Source: Alphaproteobacteria bacterium (lineage in GTDB: Bacteria; Pseudomonadota; Alphaproteobacteria; JAUHZC01). Taken from it: DNA of 64,000 nt. The notes under the pieces were generated by a model. That model was not told the DNA's origin, ran no database searches, and was given only the letters and a program-made list of their open reading frames with translations. How positions within the stretch are numbered: the first letter of the stretch is position 1; each line of letters starts with the position of its first letter. Location of the stretch: assembly GCA_030425805.1 (NCBI GenBank), contig JAUHZC010000005.1, positions 1 through 64,000 on the forward strand. The letters run 5' to 3'. The position numbers and the translations under genes were made by a program. Below, one piece after another: positions 7,769 to 17,700 of this stretch.

Positions 7769-8818
7769 TTAGCTTGCTTTCTGAGCCAAGGGAGCCTGCC
7801 CTTCATCTGGGACGCCCTTGGTTGTTGAGTACTCAAAATGGAAAGCCTGTCCAGGAAAGCAAATTTCCCGGATCTTATGAGCTGCTTGTGCTGCTTCTGC
7901 AAAACCTGTCAATATAAGTTTTAATTTCCCAGGATAATGTCCAATATCACCAACCGCAAAAATTCCTGGAATAGAAGTCTCAGAAGTTTGTTGATTAACT
8001 TCAATTTGGTTTTTGTAAAGGTTTAGCCCCCATTCAGCAATAGGTCCAAGCTTGGTTTCAAGGCCGAAGAAAGGAAGCAATACATCAGCTTCTACTGGTT
8101 TTTCGCTTCCATCCATGTGGTTGAGAACAACATGAGACAGTGCTCCGGTTTGTGTATTGCCTTCTAGACGTCCAAGCTGGTAAGGAATCGCCATCTCAAC
8201 CTTCCCAGTTTCTGCTAGAGCTTTTACTTTTTCAAGAGAGTCTGGAGCAGCCCGAAACTTATCACGACGGTGAACAAGAATAACTTTTTTTGCCAATTCG
8301 CTTAGAGACATTGTCCAATCCAAGGCAGAATCTCCTCCTCCAGCAATAACAATTGTTTTATCTCGGAAGGCTTCTCGAGAAGAAACAAAGTATTGAACAG
8401 CCCCTGAAGCTTCATAGGCTTCAAGATTTTCAAGAGGGGGGCGCTTTGGCCCAAAAGCCCCAACTCCTGCTGCAATGATAATTGCCTTAGCTTGAAGGAG
8501 TTCATTTTTAGAAGTTTTGACAGACCACAGGTTGTCTTCTTCTTTTTCAACGGAGATAACCTGAGCGCCTAGGTGGTATAGAGGATCAAAAGGAGCTGCT
8601 TGAGTTTTAAGTTTGTCGGTAAGCTCCTGGCCTGTAATTTGGGGGTAGGCAGGAATATCATAGATTGGCTTTTCTGGATAAAGCGCTGAACATTGTCCAC
8701 CAACCATATCAAGAGCATCAATAACATGACACTTCAATCCCATCATGCCACATTCGAAGACACTAAAAAGGCCTGTAGGTCCTGCACCGATGATAATAAC
8801 GTCTCGTTGTTGAGTCAT
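7769..8818 (-). CDS. Ferredoxin/flavodoxin-NADP+ reductase, TrxR-like type
   Basis: 349 residues. The N-terminal FAD site is GAGPTG (res 11-16), followed by GGQCSALYPEKPIYDIP, the signature of the thioredoxin-reductase-like FNR family (YumC/CT1512 type). The second nucleotide site is GGGDSALDW, and the C-terminal FAD contact is GIFAVGDIG. The CxxC redox pair of true thioredoxin reductases is absent, which supports ferredoxin reduction by NADPH. The C-terminal extension (FHFEYSTTKG) also suits this family. The MFS gene lies upstream on the same strand with an 18-base gap, so they may be co-transcribed. Confidence 0.9.
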   Translation of the reverse strand: MTQQRDVIIIGAGPTGLFSVFECGMMGLKCHVIDALDMVGGQCSALYPEKPIYDIPAYPQITGQELTDKLKTQAAPFDPLYHLGAQVISVEKEEDNLWSVKTSKNELLQAKAIIIAAGVGAFGPKRPPLENLEAYEASGAVQYFVSSREAFRDKTIVIAGGGDSALDWTMSLSELAKKVILVHRRDKFRAAPDSLEKVKALAETGKVEMAIPYQLGRLEGNTQTGALSHVVLNHMDGSEKPVEADVLLPFFGLETKLGPIAEWGLNLYKNQIEVNQQTSETSIPGIFAVGDIGHYPGKLKLILTGFAEAAQAAHKIREICFPGQAFHFEYSTTKGVPDEGQAPLAQKAS

Positions 8819-8836
8819 TTTATCTCCTTCAAATCT

Positions 8837-10120
8837 TTACTGAGGAATAACGTGGGCCTTACGATCTGTATTCAGGCTTAAAACAAGAACAATAGCAAGG
8901 AAACTCCACACTGAACTGGCAATAAATACCCACTGGTTCCCATGATTCTCTGCAAGGTATCCAGAAATTCCATTCGTGATAAGGAGCATACCACCAGTAA
9001 GAAGGTAATAGAGGCCAAATCCGGTTCCACGAAGAGATTTGGGCGTAGCATCAGCAATCTTTGTATTAATCAAACTATAGGTGATACCAACCTGTGCTCC
9101 CCAGAAGCCTGCGCCTAACATTGCATGAATTGGGGTATCGCCAAAGGCCAAGAAGCTGTTTCCAAGAATGAGCAATATCATTCCAAAAATCAGAGGATAT
9201 CGACGATTAAACATATCTGACATCCACCCCATAGGGAAGGCTGCAAGGAAAGTTGAGATGTTTTGAACCATCATAATTAGAGAGGTATCTTGGATCGGCA
9301 TACCGAAATCTTTGGTTGCGCGGATCATCAAAAAAGCCCCGCTATATAACGAAAGGGAAAAGACAATAGCAATAGAAAGAACCTTCCAATATAGGATGGG
9401 TAAATGTCGGGGTGAGGGAAGGTTGGAAAAAGAAAATTTTTCACGCTCTTTCCTATCTATTTCAGGATGTGGTTTTGGATCTTCATCACGCCGCCGCCCC
9501 CCTTTTTCATGAACAAAGAAAATAAGAAGAAGAACACCAATAAAAGGAGCAATTCCAGCAGCAGAGAACAGAATTTCAAAATCATTGTTTGTAAGGCTTA
9601 GAATCAGCCATGCAACGCCTGCACCGAAGAAAGATCCAAATTTGCTTAAGCTCTCCCGAAGGCCATAACTGGCTCCCTTAAGTTGTGGTGGAGAGATATC
9701 ACCAACAAGAGCTTCTCGAGGGGAAGCTTGGATGCCGTTTCCAACACGTTCCGCTAAACGCGCACTCACCATGGTATTTACAATGGTATCTACACCGAGG
9801 CGCATGCGCAGCCCGGGCACAAAGGCAAAAACAAGTCGAGAAATTGCAATCAGTGAGTAGGCAAATAGCAGAGAAGGTTTTCGTTTCTTGAAGAAATCAC
9901 TGAGAAATCCTGAGAAAAAACGCATGAACCAACTAACAGCTTCGACAACTCCTTCAATCCAACCAATGCTAAGCGTACTCACACCTAGGACTGTCACCAT
10001 GTAGAGTGAAGAGTAGTTAAAGATAATAACGCCAGAAAGGTTGATAAAAAAAGTAACGAGACCAATAGCCCAAACACCGATAGGGATTTGTCCAAGGTTT
10101 CGGAAACTTGTTCCACTCAT
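8837..10120 (-). CDS. Major facilitator superfamily transporter
   Basis: 427 residues with about twelve helices in two halves, joined by a charged central loop (residues about 205-235, rich in K/R/D/E). The loop after helix 2 (SDFFKKRKPSLLF) is the MFS motif A equivalent. The N-terminal region NYSSLYMVTVLGVSTLSIG resembles fucose/sugar-type or drug-efflux MFS members, but the substrate cannot be read. It lies upstream of the ferredoxin reductase gene on the same strand. Confidence 0.85.
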   Translation of the reverse strand: MSGTSFRNLGQIPIGVWAIGLVTFFINLSGVIIFNYSSLYMVTVLGVSTLSIGWIEGVVEAVSWFMRFFSGFLSDFFKKRKPSLLFAYSLIAISRLVFAFVPGLRMRLGVDTIVNTMVSARLAERVGNGIQASPREALVGDISPPQLKGASYGLRESLSKFGSFFGAGVAWLILSLTNNDFEILFSAAGIAPFIGVLLLIFFVHEKGGRRRDEDPKPHPEIDRKEREKFSFSNLPSPRHLPILYWKVLSIAIVFSLSLYSGAFLMIRATKDFGMPIQDTSLIMMVQNISTFLAAFPMGWMSDMFNRRYPLIFGMILLILGNSFLAFGDTPIHAMLGAGFWGAQVGITYSLINTKIADATPKSLRGTGFGLYYLLTGGMLLITNGISGYLAENHGNQWVFIASSVWSFLAIVLVLSLNTDRKAHVIPQ

Positions 10121-10168
10121 AAAAAGTATTCCTTAAAAAGATTTAATACTACATATATTGGAGAAATA

Positions 10169-11137
10169 CTACTCTTTTGTTGTAATTCCCGGGTCTTTAA
10201 GATGAATATGCGCTTCTCTATATACATTCCCAAACTCCCTTTGACTCATTTTTTGGATCTTCTGTTCAGTTAATAGAGACCGGATTTCATTATCAGAGGC
10301 AGTCGCTTCTGGTGCTTTGATTTTTTCAAGACCAAACATGAGAAGACCAAATTCTGCTTCGAGTGGTGGACTTACCTCCCTCTCTTTCATTTTTTTTAAA
10401 ATTTCTACAATAGGTTGAGGAATGCGACTTTGAGGAAGTGTGTTATGACTTTGTACACGTGCCATTTTCCCCCACTTTGAAGCAAGGCTGCTCAGTCCAC
10501 GGGGAGATTTAGCATTTTGACTCACAGTATGTGCAATCTTTCGAATGCGCTCCTTCTCAGCTTCTGATGCATTTTCTGGAAAGATAAAAACGGCTTGTAC
10601 AAAGGAAAAAGTTGCCTGATTAATTTGATCGCTTAATCCTGGAATTATTTCTCCTTTTGCAAGAGCTTCCTTAGCTTCCAGAATGTCCCCTTCACTGATA
10701 TGAATCTGTGCTCCAAAGCGACCACGCAAGTAGTTGCGCCATGCAATTTCCGCTTTGAGGTGACTTAAGAAAATGCGTTCTGGAATTTTGTGTTTTGTGA
10801 GCTTTTCCTTAAGGGTACCACGATCATCTTTTTGGCTATCACTAATATGTTGGAACATATCTGCGAGCTCTTGTGCACCTGGCATCAGGTCATATTTCTT
10901 ACCGATACTCAGCTTAACAGCCTCATCAATCATGGCTTTGAGCACAGTTGCCCTTGCTTCACCAATATTATCTTCTGTAATTGGTAAATTGTTTGTGAGA
11001 AGTGTCATACGGACGCGGTAGTCCAAATCCTTCTCGGTGATAATTTGGTTGTTAACCTCTGCAACAACTGCTGCTCGATGACATTGAGCATCTGAAACGA
11101 TCAAAAAAGCAGCAAAAAAAAGAACAAAAAACTTCAT
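10169..11137 (-). CDS. SurA-like periplasmic chaperone / peptidyl-prolyl isomerase
   Basis: 322 residues from the ATG at 11137, which gives a clean signal peptide (MKFFVLFFAAFLIVSDAQC). An upstream in-frame ATG at 11176 would bury that signal. The sequence VVAEVNNQIITEKDLDYRV is the SurA N-terminal domain start. The middle part (FSFVQAVFIFPENASEAEK) and the region ending in GLLMFGLEKI resemble one degenerate parvulin domain. SurA escorts outer-membrane proteins such as LptD. It is divergent from lptFGD with 81 bases between, so the gene lies beside its client although on the other strand. Confidence 0.8.
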   Translation of the reverse strand: MKFFVLFFAAFLIVSDAQCHRAAVVAEVNNQIITEKDLDYRVRMTLLTNNLPITEDNIGEARATVLKAMIDEAVKLSIGKKYDLMPGAQELADMFQHISDSQKDDRGTLKEKLTKHKIPERIFLSHLKAEIAWRNYLRGRFGAQIHISEGDILEAKEALAKGEIIPGLSDQINQATFSFVQAVFIFPENASEAEKERIRKIAHTVSQNAKSPRGLSSLASKWGKMARVQSHNTLPQSRIPQPIVEILKKMKEREVSPPLEAEFGLLMFGLEKIKAPEATASDNEIRSLLTEQKIQKMSQREFGNVYREAHIHLKDPGITTKE

Positions 11138-11218
11138 ATTTCTATAGGAATCCCACTCAACGATTGCATCCTCCATTTATATGAGGTTTAAATAGGCAAA
11201 TGCAAGAGGTGAATTAAC

Positions 11219-12331
11219 GTGTTCGGCTTAGGCCAAATTACATCCTATCTTATAAAGCAAACTATAGGGTCATTTATGGTGGTCACAAGTATTTTGACTT
11301 GTGCCATATGGCTGACTCAAACTTTGCGTTTTGTAGATCTTGTCTTGAGTAAAGGATTGCCACTCACCTCTTTTATAGGAATGACACTTCTTCTTGTGCC
11401 TGATCTTGTCGCAATTTTGTCACCTTTTGGTATTCTGTTTGGAGCTTTGTTCACTTTTTACCGTTTGCAAGGGGATAGCGAAATTACCGTCATGAAAGCT
11501 GTGGGAGCTTCAAACTGGTATTTGGCACGTGGCCCTATTTCTATAGCACTTGTTCTGTCAATTGCCGTAATGGCAATTAACTTCTATGTCTTGCCAGCTT
11601 CTTTTCAACGATTTAAAGATCGGGAACATATCCTCAAAAATGCAGATTCACCCATCAAAGTTCGCCCCAGAATTTTCCAGCATTTTGGTGGATTTTCTGT
11701 TTACATTGGTGGTGTCAAAAGTGATGGGATTATGCATGATGTTTTTGTTTTTAACAAAAAACCAAAAGACGGATCTTTTGCCTATACAGCAGAAAAAGGA
11801 CAATGGATTCTGAACAATGGTGAACTTCGTCTCATGCTCTTTGGGGGCACGCAACAACGGTTTGGAAAAGCTGGCAAGCAGCCCGAGATGCTACAATTTG
11901 AGGAGTACTATCTGGACCTTCCTAAAAAAAAGACACCTCCAAGAGAAGGATCTCGGAAGCCTTTTGAGCTTTCTCCTAAAGAAATTTTTTCACAAAAAAA
12001 GTCAGATGGTTCTTATCCTCCGAATTTGTGGTCTGAGCTCAATAGACGCATCATTAATCCAATAATGGCTCTAGTTTTTGTAACGCTGAGCTTGGGCATT
12101 TTTTTGCAAGCTCCTTTTAACCGGCGAGGACATCTCAAGCCTGCCCTCACTGGTATTGTATTATGTTTCGGGATCCAAATTCTTGTTCTTGTTGGAGTCA
12201 ATCGCTTGGAAACACACCCTTTTATTTTTACTGGGATTTATGGTGTTAGTCTGTTGGCTCTTTTATGGGGGGGGTATCTACTACTCATCAAAAACAAGCG
12301 AGGAGGAAAGTCATTATGTCCTGGCAACTAA
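11219..12331 (+). CDS. lptF: LPS export permease LptF
   Basis: 370 residues from a GTG with AGAGGTG just upstream. It is the YjgP/YjgQ family: three N-terminal helices ending with PFGILFGALFTFYRLQGDSE and the conserved MKAVGAS cytoplasmic segment, a periplasmic beta-jellyroll (about res 130-270), then three C-terminal helices. With LptG and the ATPase LptB it extracts lipopolysaccharide from the inner membrane. It overlaps lptG by 16 bases. Confidence 0.92.
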   Translation: MFGLGQITSYLIKQTIGSFMVVTSILTCAIWLTQTLRFVDLVLSKGLPLTSFIGMTLLLVPDLVAILSPFGILFGALFTFYRLQGDSEITVMKAVGASNWYLARGPISIALVLSIAVMAINFYVLPASFQRFKDREHILKNADSPIKVRPRIFQHFGGFSVYIGGVKSDGIMHDVFVFNKKPKDGSFAYTAEKGQWILNNGELRLMLFGGTQQRFGKAGKQPEMLQFEEYYLDLPKKKTPPREGSRKPFELSPKEIFSQKKSDGSYPPNLWSELNRRIINPIMALVFVTLSLGIFLQAPFNRRGHLKPALTGIVLCFGIQILVLVGVNRLETHPFIFTGIYGVSLLALLWGGYLLLIKNKRGGKSLCPGN

Positions 12332-13404
12332 CTCGCTATATTGCTCTTTTCTTTAGCAGGTGGTTTGCAATCTGCCTCTCTGTTTTTGGAGGGTTGATTT
12401 TCCTTATCGAACTCATGGAGTTAAGTCGCCGGGCAGGAGATAAAGCAGAAGTTACAACGGGTATTTTGGTGCGCATGGCGTTGTTCAAAATGCCAGGAAT
12501 GGTTGAAACATTTTTGCCCTTTATTTGCTTCTTTGGAGGATTGATGGCTTATTGGCGCCTTCAAAAAAGTTCTGAACTTGTGAGTATGCGCTCTCTTGGA
12601 GCAGGGGGGGGACAGTTGTATTTCCCCGCATGCCTTGCGAGTCTTATGTACGGGTTAATTATGCTCTTCATGATTAATCCTATCAATGCGACCCTCAAAG
12701 AACGCCATAACCAGTTAGATCAGAGGTATCTCCAGAGTCGGGGGCCAGTTTTCTCTTTAACAGAAAATGGCATATGGCTGAGACAATCTTCTTCATCGGG
12801 ATCCATTATTTTAAAAGCGGATCGCTTACATCTTGTGAACAAGGATTTATATGGTGTTTCCATTTTTTTCTACGATGAAGAGGGGCACTTTACAAAACGT
12901 ATTGATGCGTCTCATTCAGTTGTTCAGGATAAATATTTACGCCTTTTTAAGGGCTGGGAAGTTCCAATTGGATCACTCCCAAAACATTTTCAGACACTTT
13001 CGCTTCCTCTCTCTATTTCGTTAGATCATCTGAAGCAATCTTTGAAACCACCAGAAACCCTTTCTTTTTGGGAAATCCCTAAATTTTTAAAAGTACTAGA
13101 TCATACAGGACTTGCTTCTGTTGGGTATCGTCTCCATTGGTATCGTCTTTTAGCAGGCCCCTTGTGGCTTTGTGCTCTTGTTTTGCTTTCACTTGCGTTG
13201 TTCTTGTCGAGCCCAAGAGAGTCAAAGGTTTTTATACGTTTTGCTGGTGGCGTTCTTCTAGGGTTTGCTCTTTTCTTTTTCAAAGATATTGCACAGGGAC
13301 TCGCGCTAAATAACACAATTCCTCTATTTTTAGGAATTGGGGGGCCAATTCTATTAAGTTTATGTTTATCTACAGCCTTGCTTCTTCAGGCCGAAGGGCA
13401 TTAG
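12316..13404 (+). CDS. lptG: LPS export permease LptG
   Basis: 362 residues from the ATG at 12316, preceded by GAGGAGGAAAG. The longer frame from 12265 lies inside lptF and adds no family sequence. It has the same architecture as LptF: helices 1-3, the coupling segment (MAYWRLQKSSELVSMRSLGA), a periplasmic domain with ENGIWLRQ, and helices 4-6. It forms the heterodimeric permease with LptF. lptD begins 8 bases after the stop. Confidence 0.93.
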   Translation: MSWQLTRYIALFFSRWFAICLSVFGGLIFLIELMELSRRAGDKAEVTTGILVRMALFKMPGMVETFLPFICFFGGLMAYWRLQKSSELVSMRSLGAGGGQLYFPACLASLMYGLIMLFMINPINATLKERHNQLDQRYLQSRGPVFSLTENGIWLRQSSSSGSIILKADRLHLVNKDLYGVSIFFYDEEGHFTKRIDASHSVVQDKYLRLFKGWEVPIGSLPKHFQTLSLPLSISLDHLKQSLKPPETLSFWEIPKFLKVLDHTGLASVGYRLHWYRLLAGPLWLCALVLLSLALFLSSPRESKVFIRFAGGVLLGFALFFFKDIAQGLALNNTIPLFLGIGGPILLSLCLSTALLLQAEGH

Positions 13405-13412
13405 AATTTCAT

Positions 13413-15605
13413 ATGATTTATCGTTTGTTTTTTGCTGCCTTCTCTATATTTTTCCTTACTGCATCTGTTTATGGCAGTGGAAAGAAGCCTCTCATTATTC
13501 ATGCGAATAAGGCCAAGTTTTCTCGCAAAAGCGGGTGGCTTGATGCATGGGGAGATGCGGTTGTGAAATCTGAGAAAGTTTGGCTGAAAACATCAGAGTT
13601 TTCTTTTAAGCGTGATCAGCAGACACTCAAAGTTCCACAAAATTTTATTCTTTCAGATCCATCAACAGGTGTGATGAAAGGAGGTAAGGCTCTAATCTCT
13701 AGTGACTTTACGGAAGGTGTTGCTGAGGATGTTACGCTTTATCTGGATGAAGATGGATCAACATTTTCTGCAAAGAAAATGACACGTATTCAGAAGGATT
13801 ACGGGGAACTTGACCGGAGTACATATTCGCCTTGCAAAATTTGTAAAGGCAGAAGCCCCTTTTGGCAGCTAAAAGCCCGCAAAACCTACTGGGATGGGAA
13901 AAAGCAAGAGCTTGAGCATCGGGATGCTGTTATGGAAATCGGGGGAGTACCTATTTTCTTTTTGCCTCACATCCAACATCCAGATCCAACTGTGAAGCGA
14001 CGTTCTGGATTTTTAACACCCCAGTTTCATAAAGGAAAAGATATTGGGGAGATGATAATGGTTCCCTACTATTATGCCGTAAGTGACCACCAAGATACGA
14101 CTTTTTACCCCTATTTAGGAACACGGGCTCAAATCTTGAAAAATCAATATCGCCAAAAACTTCAAAAGGGGGAGATTGAGGTTCAGAGTAGTTTTGCACA
14201 TAATGATGTTGTACGATTCAATGCAAATGAAAAATCCAGAAATTTTCGATGGCATATTGATGGGAATGGAAAGTATCATCACAATAGACATTGGCGCTCC
14301 ACATTCCAAATTAACCGGGCAAGTGATCCAATCTACGGGAAGCGTTTTACACAAATTGGTTATGAACCGACATTAGCCGTAACATCATACCAACTAGAAA
14401 GATTTGGTCGAAATAGTCATTTTGATGTTCAAACGCTCAAGTTCCAGGAAACAAGCTCTTTAGAGGATAATAACAAATTTCCATTTGTAATCCCTCATAT
14501 GACATTTCGCTACTGGGATAACCCATTCCCTGATCGCGGGATTCTTGTTGAGTCTACGACACACTTTCTTGGCATTACTCGCCGGCAGGGGCGCTCTGTT
14601 GCCCGCCTTGGGGAGGAGCTTGCCATTTCTAAAAAATGGATTTTGCCTCCAGGATTTTATCTTGGTGTTGGTGGTAATGCAAAAATGGATGCATATTGGT
14701 CAAAGAAGGATATTGTTACAGGGGGGGTGGACCAAACACCAAATGAACGCACAGGCCAACAGACACGTTTCTTTCCCCAAGCGCATGTTGATATGGGGCT
14801 TCCGTTCCGTCGTTTGATTCAAGGGGGGCAAGTTACTTTTACACCACAAGCAAAGCTCGTTATGAGCCCACAACGATCTGGAGAAGAAAAGCTCCCCAAT
14901 GAGGACAGCACAAGCATTGACCTTGATGAAGGAAATCTCTTTTCAAATCATAGGCTTGTTGGTCGTGATCGTATTGATCCAGGGTCTCGATTTGTCCTTG
15001 GGGCAGAGGTTGAGGCAGAAAGGAAAAGTCATAAAATAGCTATTTTCTTAGGCCAGAGTTATCAACTTTCAAAAGTGCGAACACGTATTATTGATACAGG
15101 TTTTGATCATAGTGCATCAGATTACGTGGGGCGCCTTTCTTTTAAAATTCCTCAGATGCTTGATGCTACAGCGCGGGCTCGTTTTCGCAAGGAAAACTTT
15201 TCTTTATCCCGACTCTCAACCAACATTACTATTGGGCCTGATTTTGCAAATCTCAAAGGAGGCTACACTTTATATCGTAAAGACCCAGGAAATTTGGCAT
15301 CACGAGAAATTAATCAAGTGAGCTTGACTGCACAGCTTAAACCTATTGAAAAATGGACTTTTGAAGCAGGTATGCGGTATGACTACTTATTAGCACGACG
15401 CATTCTCTCCCAACAGCTTAAGGCCATATATGAGAATGAGTGTTTCCGTGGCTCATTTATTTTGACGCGCTCAAACTTCCGCGATAAAGAAATGCAACCG
15501 AAAACAGATGGCTTGATTGAGCTTTCCTTCCGTAATTTGGGCGGTTTCCAAGCAACAAAGCAATTCGCTGAGCCACGACGTCGCGGAGAGGTTTCTACAA
15601 TCTAA
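13413..15605 (+). CDS. lptD: LPS assembly outer-membrane protein LptD
   Basis: 730 residues from the ATG at 13413. An upstream frame from 13362 overlaps lptG and is less likely. A signal peptide is followed by the OstA-like jellyroll (IIHANKAKF onwards), then the C-terminal beta-barrel that inserts LPS into the outer leaflet. The sequence YSPCKICKGRSPFWQLKA, followed by FFLPHIQHPDPTVKRRSGFLTP, is the typical LptD junction. Only one N-terminal CxxC pair is evident. Adjacency to lptFG puts the bridge and the exit port in one operon. Confidence 0.92.
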   Translation: MIYRLFFAAFSIFFLTASVYGSGKKPLIIHANKAKFSRKSGWLDAWGDAVVKSEKVWLKTSEFSFKRDQQTLKVPQNFILSDPSTGVMKGGKALISSDFTEGVAEDVTLYLDEDGSTFSAKKMTRIQKDYGELDRSTYSPCKICKGRSPFWQLKARKTYWDGKKQELEHRDAVMEIGGVPIFFLPHIQHPDPTVKRRSGFLTPQFHKGKDIGEMIMVPYYYAVSDHQDTTFYPYLGTRAQILKNQYRQKLQKGEIEVQSSFAHNDVVRFNANEKSRNFRWHIDGNGKYHHNRHWRSTFQINRASDPIYGKRFTQIGYEPTLAVTSYQLERFGRNSHFDVQTLKFQETSSLEDNNKFPFVIPHMTFRYWDNPFPDRGILVESTTHFLGITRRQGRSVARLGEELAISKKWILPPGFYLGVGGNAKMDAYWSKKDIVTGGVDQTPNERTGQQTRFFPQAHVDMGLPFRRLIQGGQVTFTPQAKLVMSPQRSGEEKLPNEDSTSIDLDEGNLFSNHRLVGRDRIDPGSRFVLGAEVEAERKSHKIAIFLGQSYQLSKVRTRIIDTGFDHSASDYVGRLSFKIPQMLDATARARFRKENFSLSRLSTNITIGPDFANLKGGYTLYRKDPGNLASREINQVSLTAQLKPIEKWTFEAGMRYDYLLARRILSQQLKAIYENECFRGSFILTRSNFRDKEMQPKTDGLIELSFRNLGGFQATKQFAEPRRRGEVSTI

Positions 15606-15662
15606 GATAGAAAATAATGCCTCTTTCCGGTAGAATATAAGGATAAGGGTGAGGCTTCTGCT

Positions 15663-16715
15663 ATGTCTGTTTTCCGTGCCAAAAGTTTTCAAAATCATGA
15701 AAATGTTTTCTTTTGCTGGAATGCAAAGGCGAATCTTCGTTGCATCATTGCAATTCATAATACTTTGAGAGGGCCTGCTCTTGGGGGGTGTCGCGCATGG
15801 GCCTATCAGTCTGAAGACGAGGCTTTAGATGATGTCCTTCGACTCTCCCATGGGATGAGTTACAAGGCTGCAATGGCGGATCTTGCTCTTGGAGGAGGGA
15901 AGGCTGTTATTCTTCTGGATTCTCCAGATGTGCGTGTTACTGAGAAACAGTTAGATGCATTTGCATATGAGGTAGAAAAGCTTCAAGGGCGCTATATCAC
16001 AGCTGAAGATGTGGGCACAACGGCTCAAAATATGATCCAAGTTCGTAAAATCACATCCCATGTTGTCGGGTTGCCGCGTGCAGAAAAAGGAGGGAGTGGG
16101 AATCCAGGGCCTGTAACAGCCCATGGTGTTTTCAAAGGGATTCTTGCAGCAGTTAAACATCGCCTAAACCAAGATGATTTGTCTGGCTTGAGAGTGAGTA
16201 TTCAGGGTTTGGGGAATGTTGGTGCTGTTCTGTGTGAGCTTCTTCATGAGGCGGGCTGTGAGATTTTAGTATACGACATTAACGAGCAAGCTTGTAAAAA
16301 AGCCCAAGCTGATTTTGGTGCTCAAATTCTTCCATCTGAAGATTTACTTAAAGCAGAAGTGGATGTCTTTGCTCCTTGTGCCCTTGGAGGCATTCTAGAT
16401 AAAGACACTGTTCAAATGCTAAAAGCAAAGATTGTTGCTGGGTCTGCAAATAATCAGCTTGCAAACCAAGAGCAAGATTATCAACTTAAGGAACGAAATA
16501 TCCTCTATGCCCCTGACTACGTTATTAATGCAGGCGGGCTTATCAACGCTAGCTTTGAGGGAGAAGGATATACCCGAGAAAGTGCAATTAAGCATGTAGA
16601 CCGCCTTGCAGATACTTTGCTTGAAGTTTTTGCATACGCTGAAAGGGAAGATCTACCAACAGGTATTGCTGCTGATCATATTGCTGAGAGTCGGCTTAAG
16701 AAAAAGGGGATATAA
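15663..16715 (+). CDS. Leucine-type (Glu/Leu/Phe/Val) dehydrogenase
   Basis: 350 residues. N-terminal domain with LGGCRAW, followed by ADLALGGGKAVI, where the Lys of GGGK is the catalytic and substrate-binding region. The C-terminal Rossmann domain has GLGNVG (about res 184-189). Length and motifs match octameric leucine/valine/phenylalanine dehydrogenases, not the longer glutamate dehydrogenases. The reaction is NAD-linked oxidative deamination of branched-chain amino acids. The gene stands alone between lptD and the pseudouridine synthase gene. Confidence 0.87.
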   Translation: MSVFRAKSFQNHENVFFCWNAKANLRCIIAIHNTLRGPALGGCRAWAYQSEDEALDDVLRLSHGMSYKAAMADLALGGGKAVILLDSPDVRVTEKQLDAFAYEVEKLQGRYITAEDVGTTAQNMIQVRKITSHVVGLPRAEKGGSGNPGPVTAHGVFKGILAAVKHRLNQDDLSGLRVSIQGLGNVGAVLCELLHEAGCEILVYDINEQACKKAQADFGAQILPSEDLLKAEVDVFAPCALGGILDKDTVQMLKAKIVAGSANNQLANQEQDYQLKERNILYAPDYVINAGGLINASFEGEGYTRESAIKHVDRLADTLLEVFAYAEREDLPTGIAADHIAESRLKKKGI

Positions 16716-16760
16716 AGGGTTTTTCTTGCGATAGTTTGCAGAAATCTATACAGATAGCCT

Positions 16761-17699
16761 ATGAATTTTGATCCAACTTCTTTTACGATTCCTGAATCCC
16801 AAGACGGACAACGCCTTGACCGTTACCTTAAGAGTCAAAAAATTCCTTTTGGCCTCATTCAAAAAGGCCTAAGAACGGGAAAAATACGCGTTAATGGTGT
16901 GAGACAGTCTGGGGAGTATCGGCTGAGTGCGGGAGACATCATTACTTTAAAAGGTATTATTCAACCCCAGCCCTCTGGAGAGACAGAGCCACAAATTTCT
17001 CAATCTCTCTTGGATGACCTATCAGAAGCAATCCTCTTTCATGATGACGATTTTCTTATCCTGGACAAACCCAAAGGAATCTCTAGCCAAGGGGGCACCG
17101 GGATTTCTTTTGGCTTAGATCAGGCCCTCAAACTCCTTCCTTCCTTAAAGAAAGTTTCACCCAAAATTGTACATCGCCTTGATAAGGAAACAACGGGTTG
17201 CATGATTTTTGCCTTAAATCGTGAGGCTGCCCACAGGTTTGGAGAACAGTTTAAAAAGGGGAAAATTTCTAAAACTTATGTCGCGCTGTGCAGAGGTGTG
17301 CCAGAGATAGAGTCTGGTGAAATCTCCATGCCCTTAAAGAAGGGAGTAAAAGGCCAGCTGGAGATAATGGTCCCTGATACGGGTGGGCAAAAAGCGTTAA
17401 CACAATTTGATGTTGTTGCAAGAAGTCGTAATAAACAATTTTCTCTCCTCCAATGTACTCCCTTAACAGGAAGGAAACACCAAATCAGAGCCCATCTTGC
17501 TTTCATGGAGACACCCCTGCTAGGGGATCGCAAATATAATCCTGAAGAATCTGAAAAATCTTTTTTCCTCCATGCCTATCAACTTTCTTGGCAAGATGAA
17601 AACGGAAAGACATGGCAATTTACTGCGCCTCTTCCAGAGGCTTTCTTAGAAAAGTTAAACCAAATTGGTTTCCAGAAGGAGGATTTAGAGGCTTATTGA
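16761..17699 (+). CDS. RluC/RluD-family 23S rRNA pseudouridine synthase
   Basis: 312 residues. An N-terminal S4 RNA-binding domain (res 14-60, QRLDRYLKSQKIPFGLIQKG) is followed by the catalytic domain with HRLDKETTG, containing the active-site Asp, and the later motif GRKHQIRAHLAF. RluC and RluD cannot be separated with certainty; the N-terminus with FGLIQKGLRTGKIRVNG leans to RluC. It ends one base before the stop of the convergent mlaC gene. Confidence 0.88.
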   Translation: MNFDPTSFTIPESQDGQRLDRYLKSQKIPFGLIQKGLRTGKIRVNGVRQSGEYRLSAGDIITLKGIIQPQPSGETEPQISQSLLDDLSEAILFHDDDFLILDKPKGISSQGGTGISFGLDQALKLLPSLKKVSPKIVHRLDKETTGCMIFALNREAAHRFGEQFKKGKISKTYVALCRGVPEIESGEISMPLKKGVKGQLEIMVPDTGGQKALTQFDVVARSRNKQFSLLQCTPLTGRKHQIRAHLAFMETPLLGDRKYNPEESEKSFFLHAYQLSWQDENGKTWQFTAPLPEAFLEKLNQIGFQKEDLEAY

Positions 17700-17700
17700 C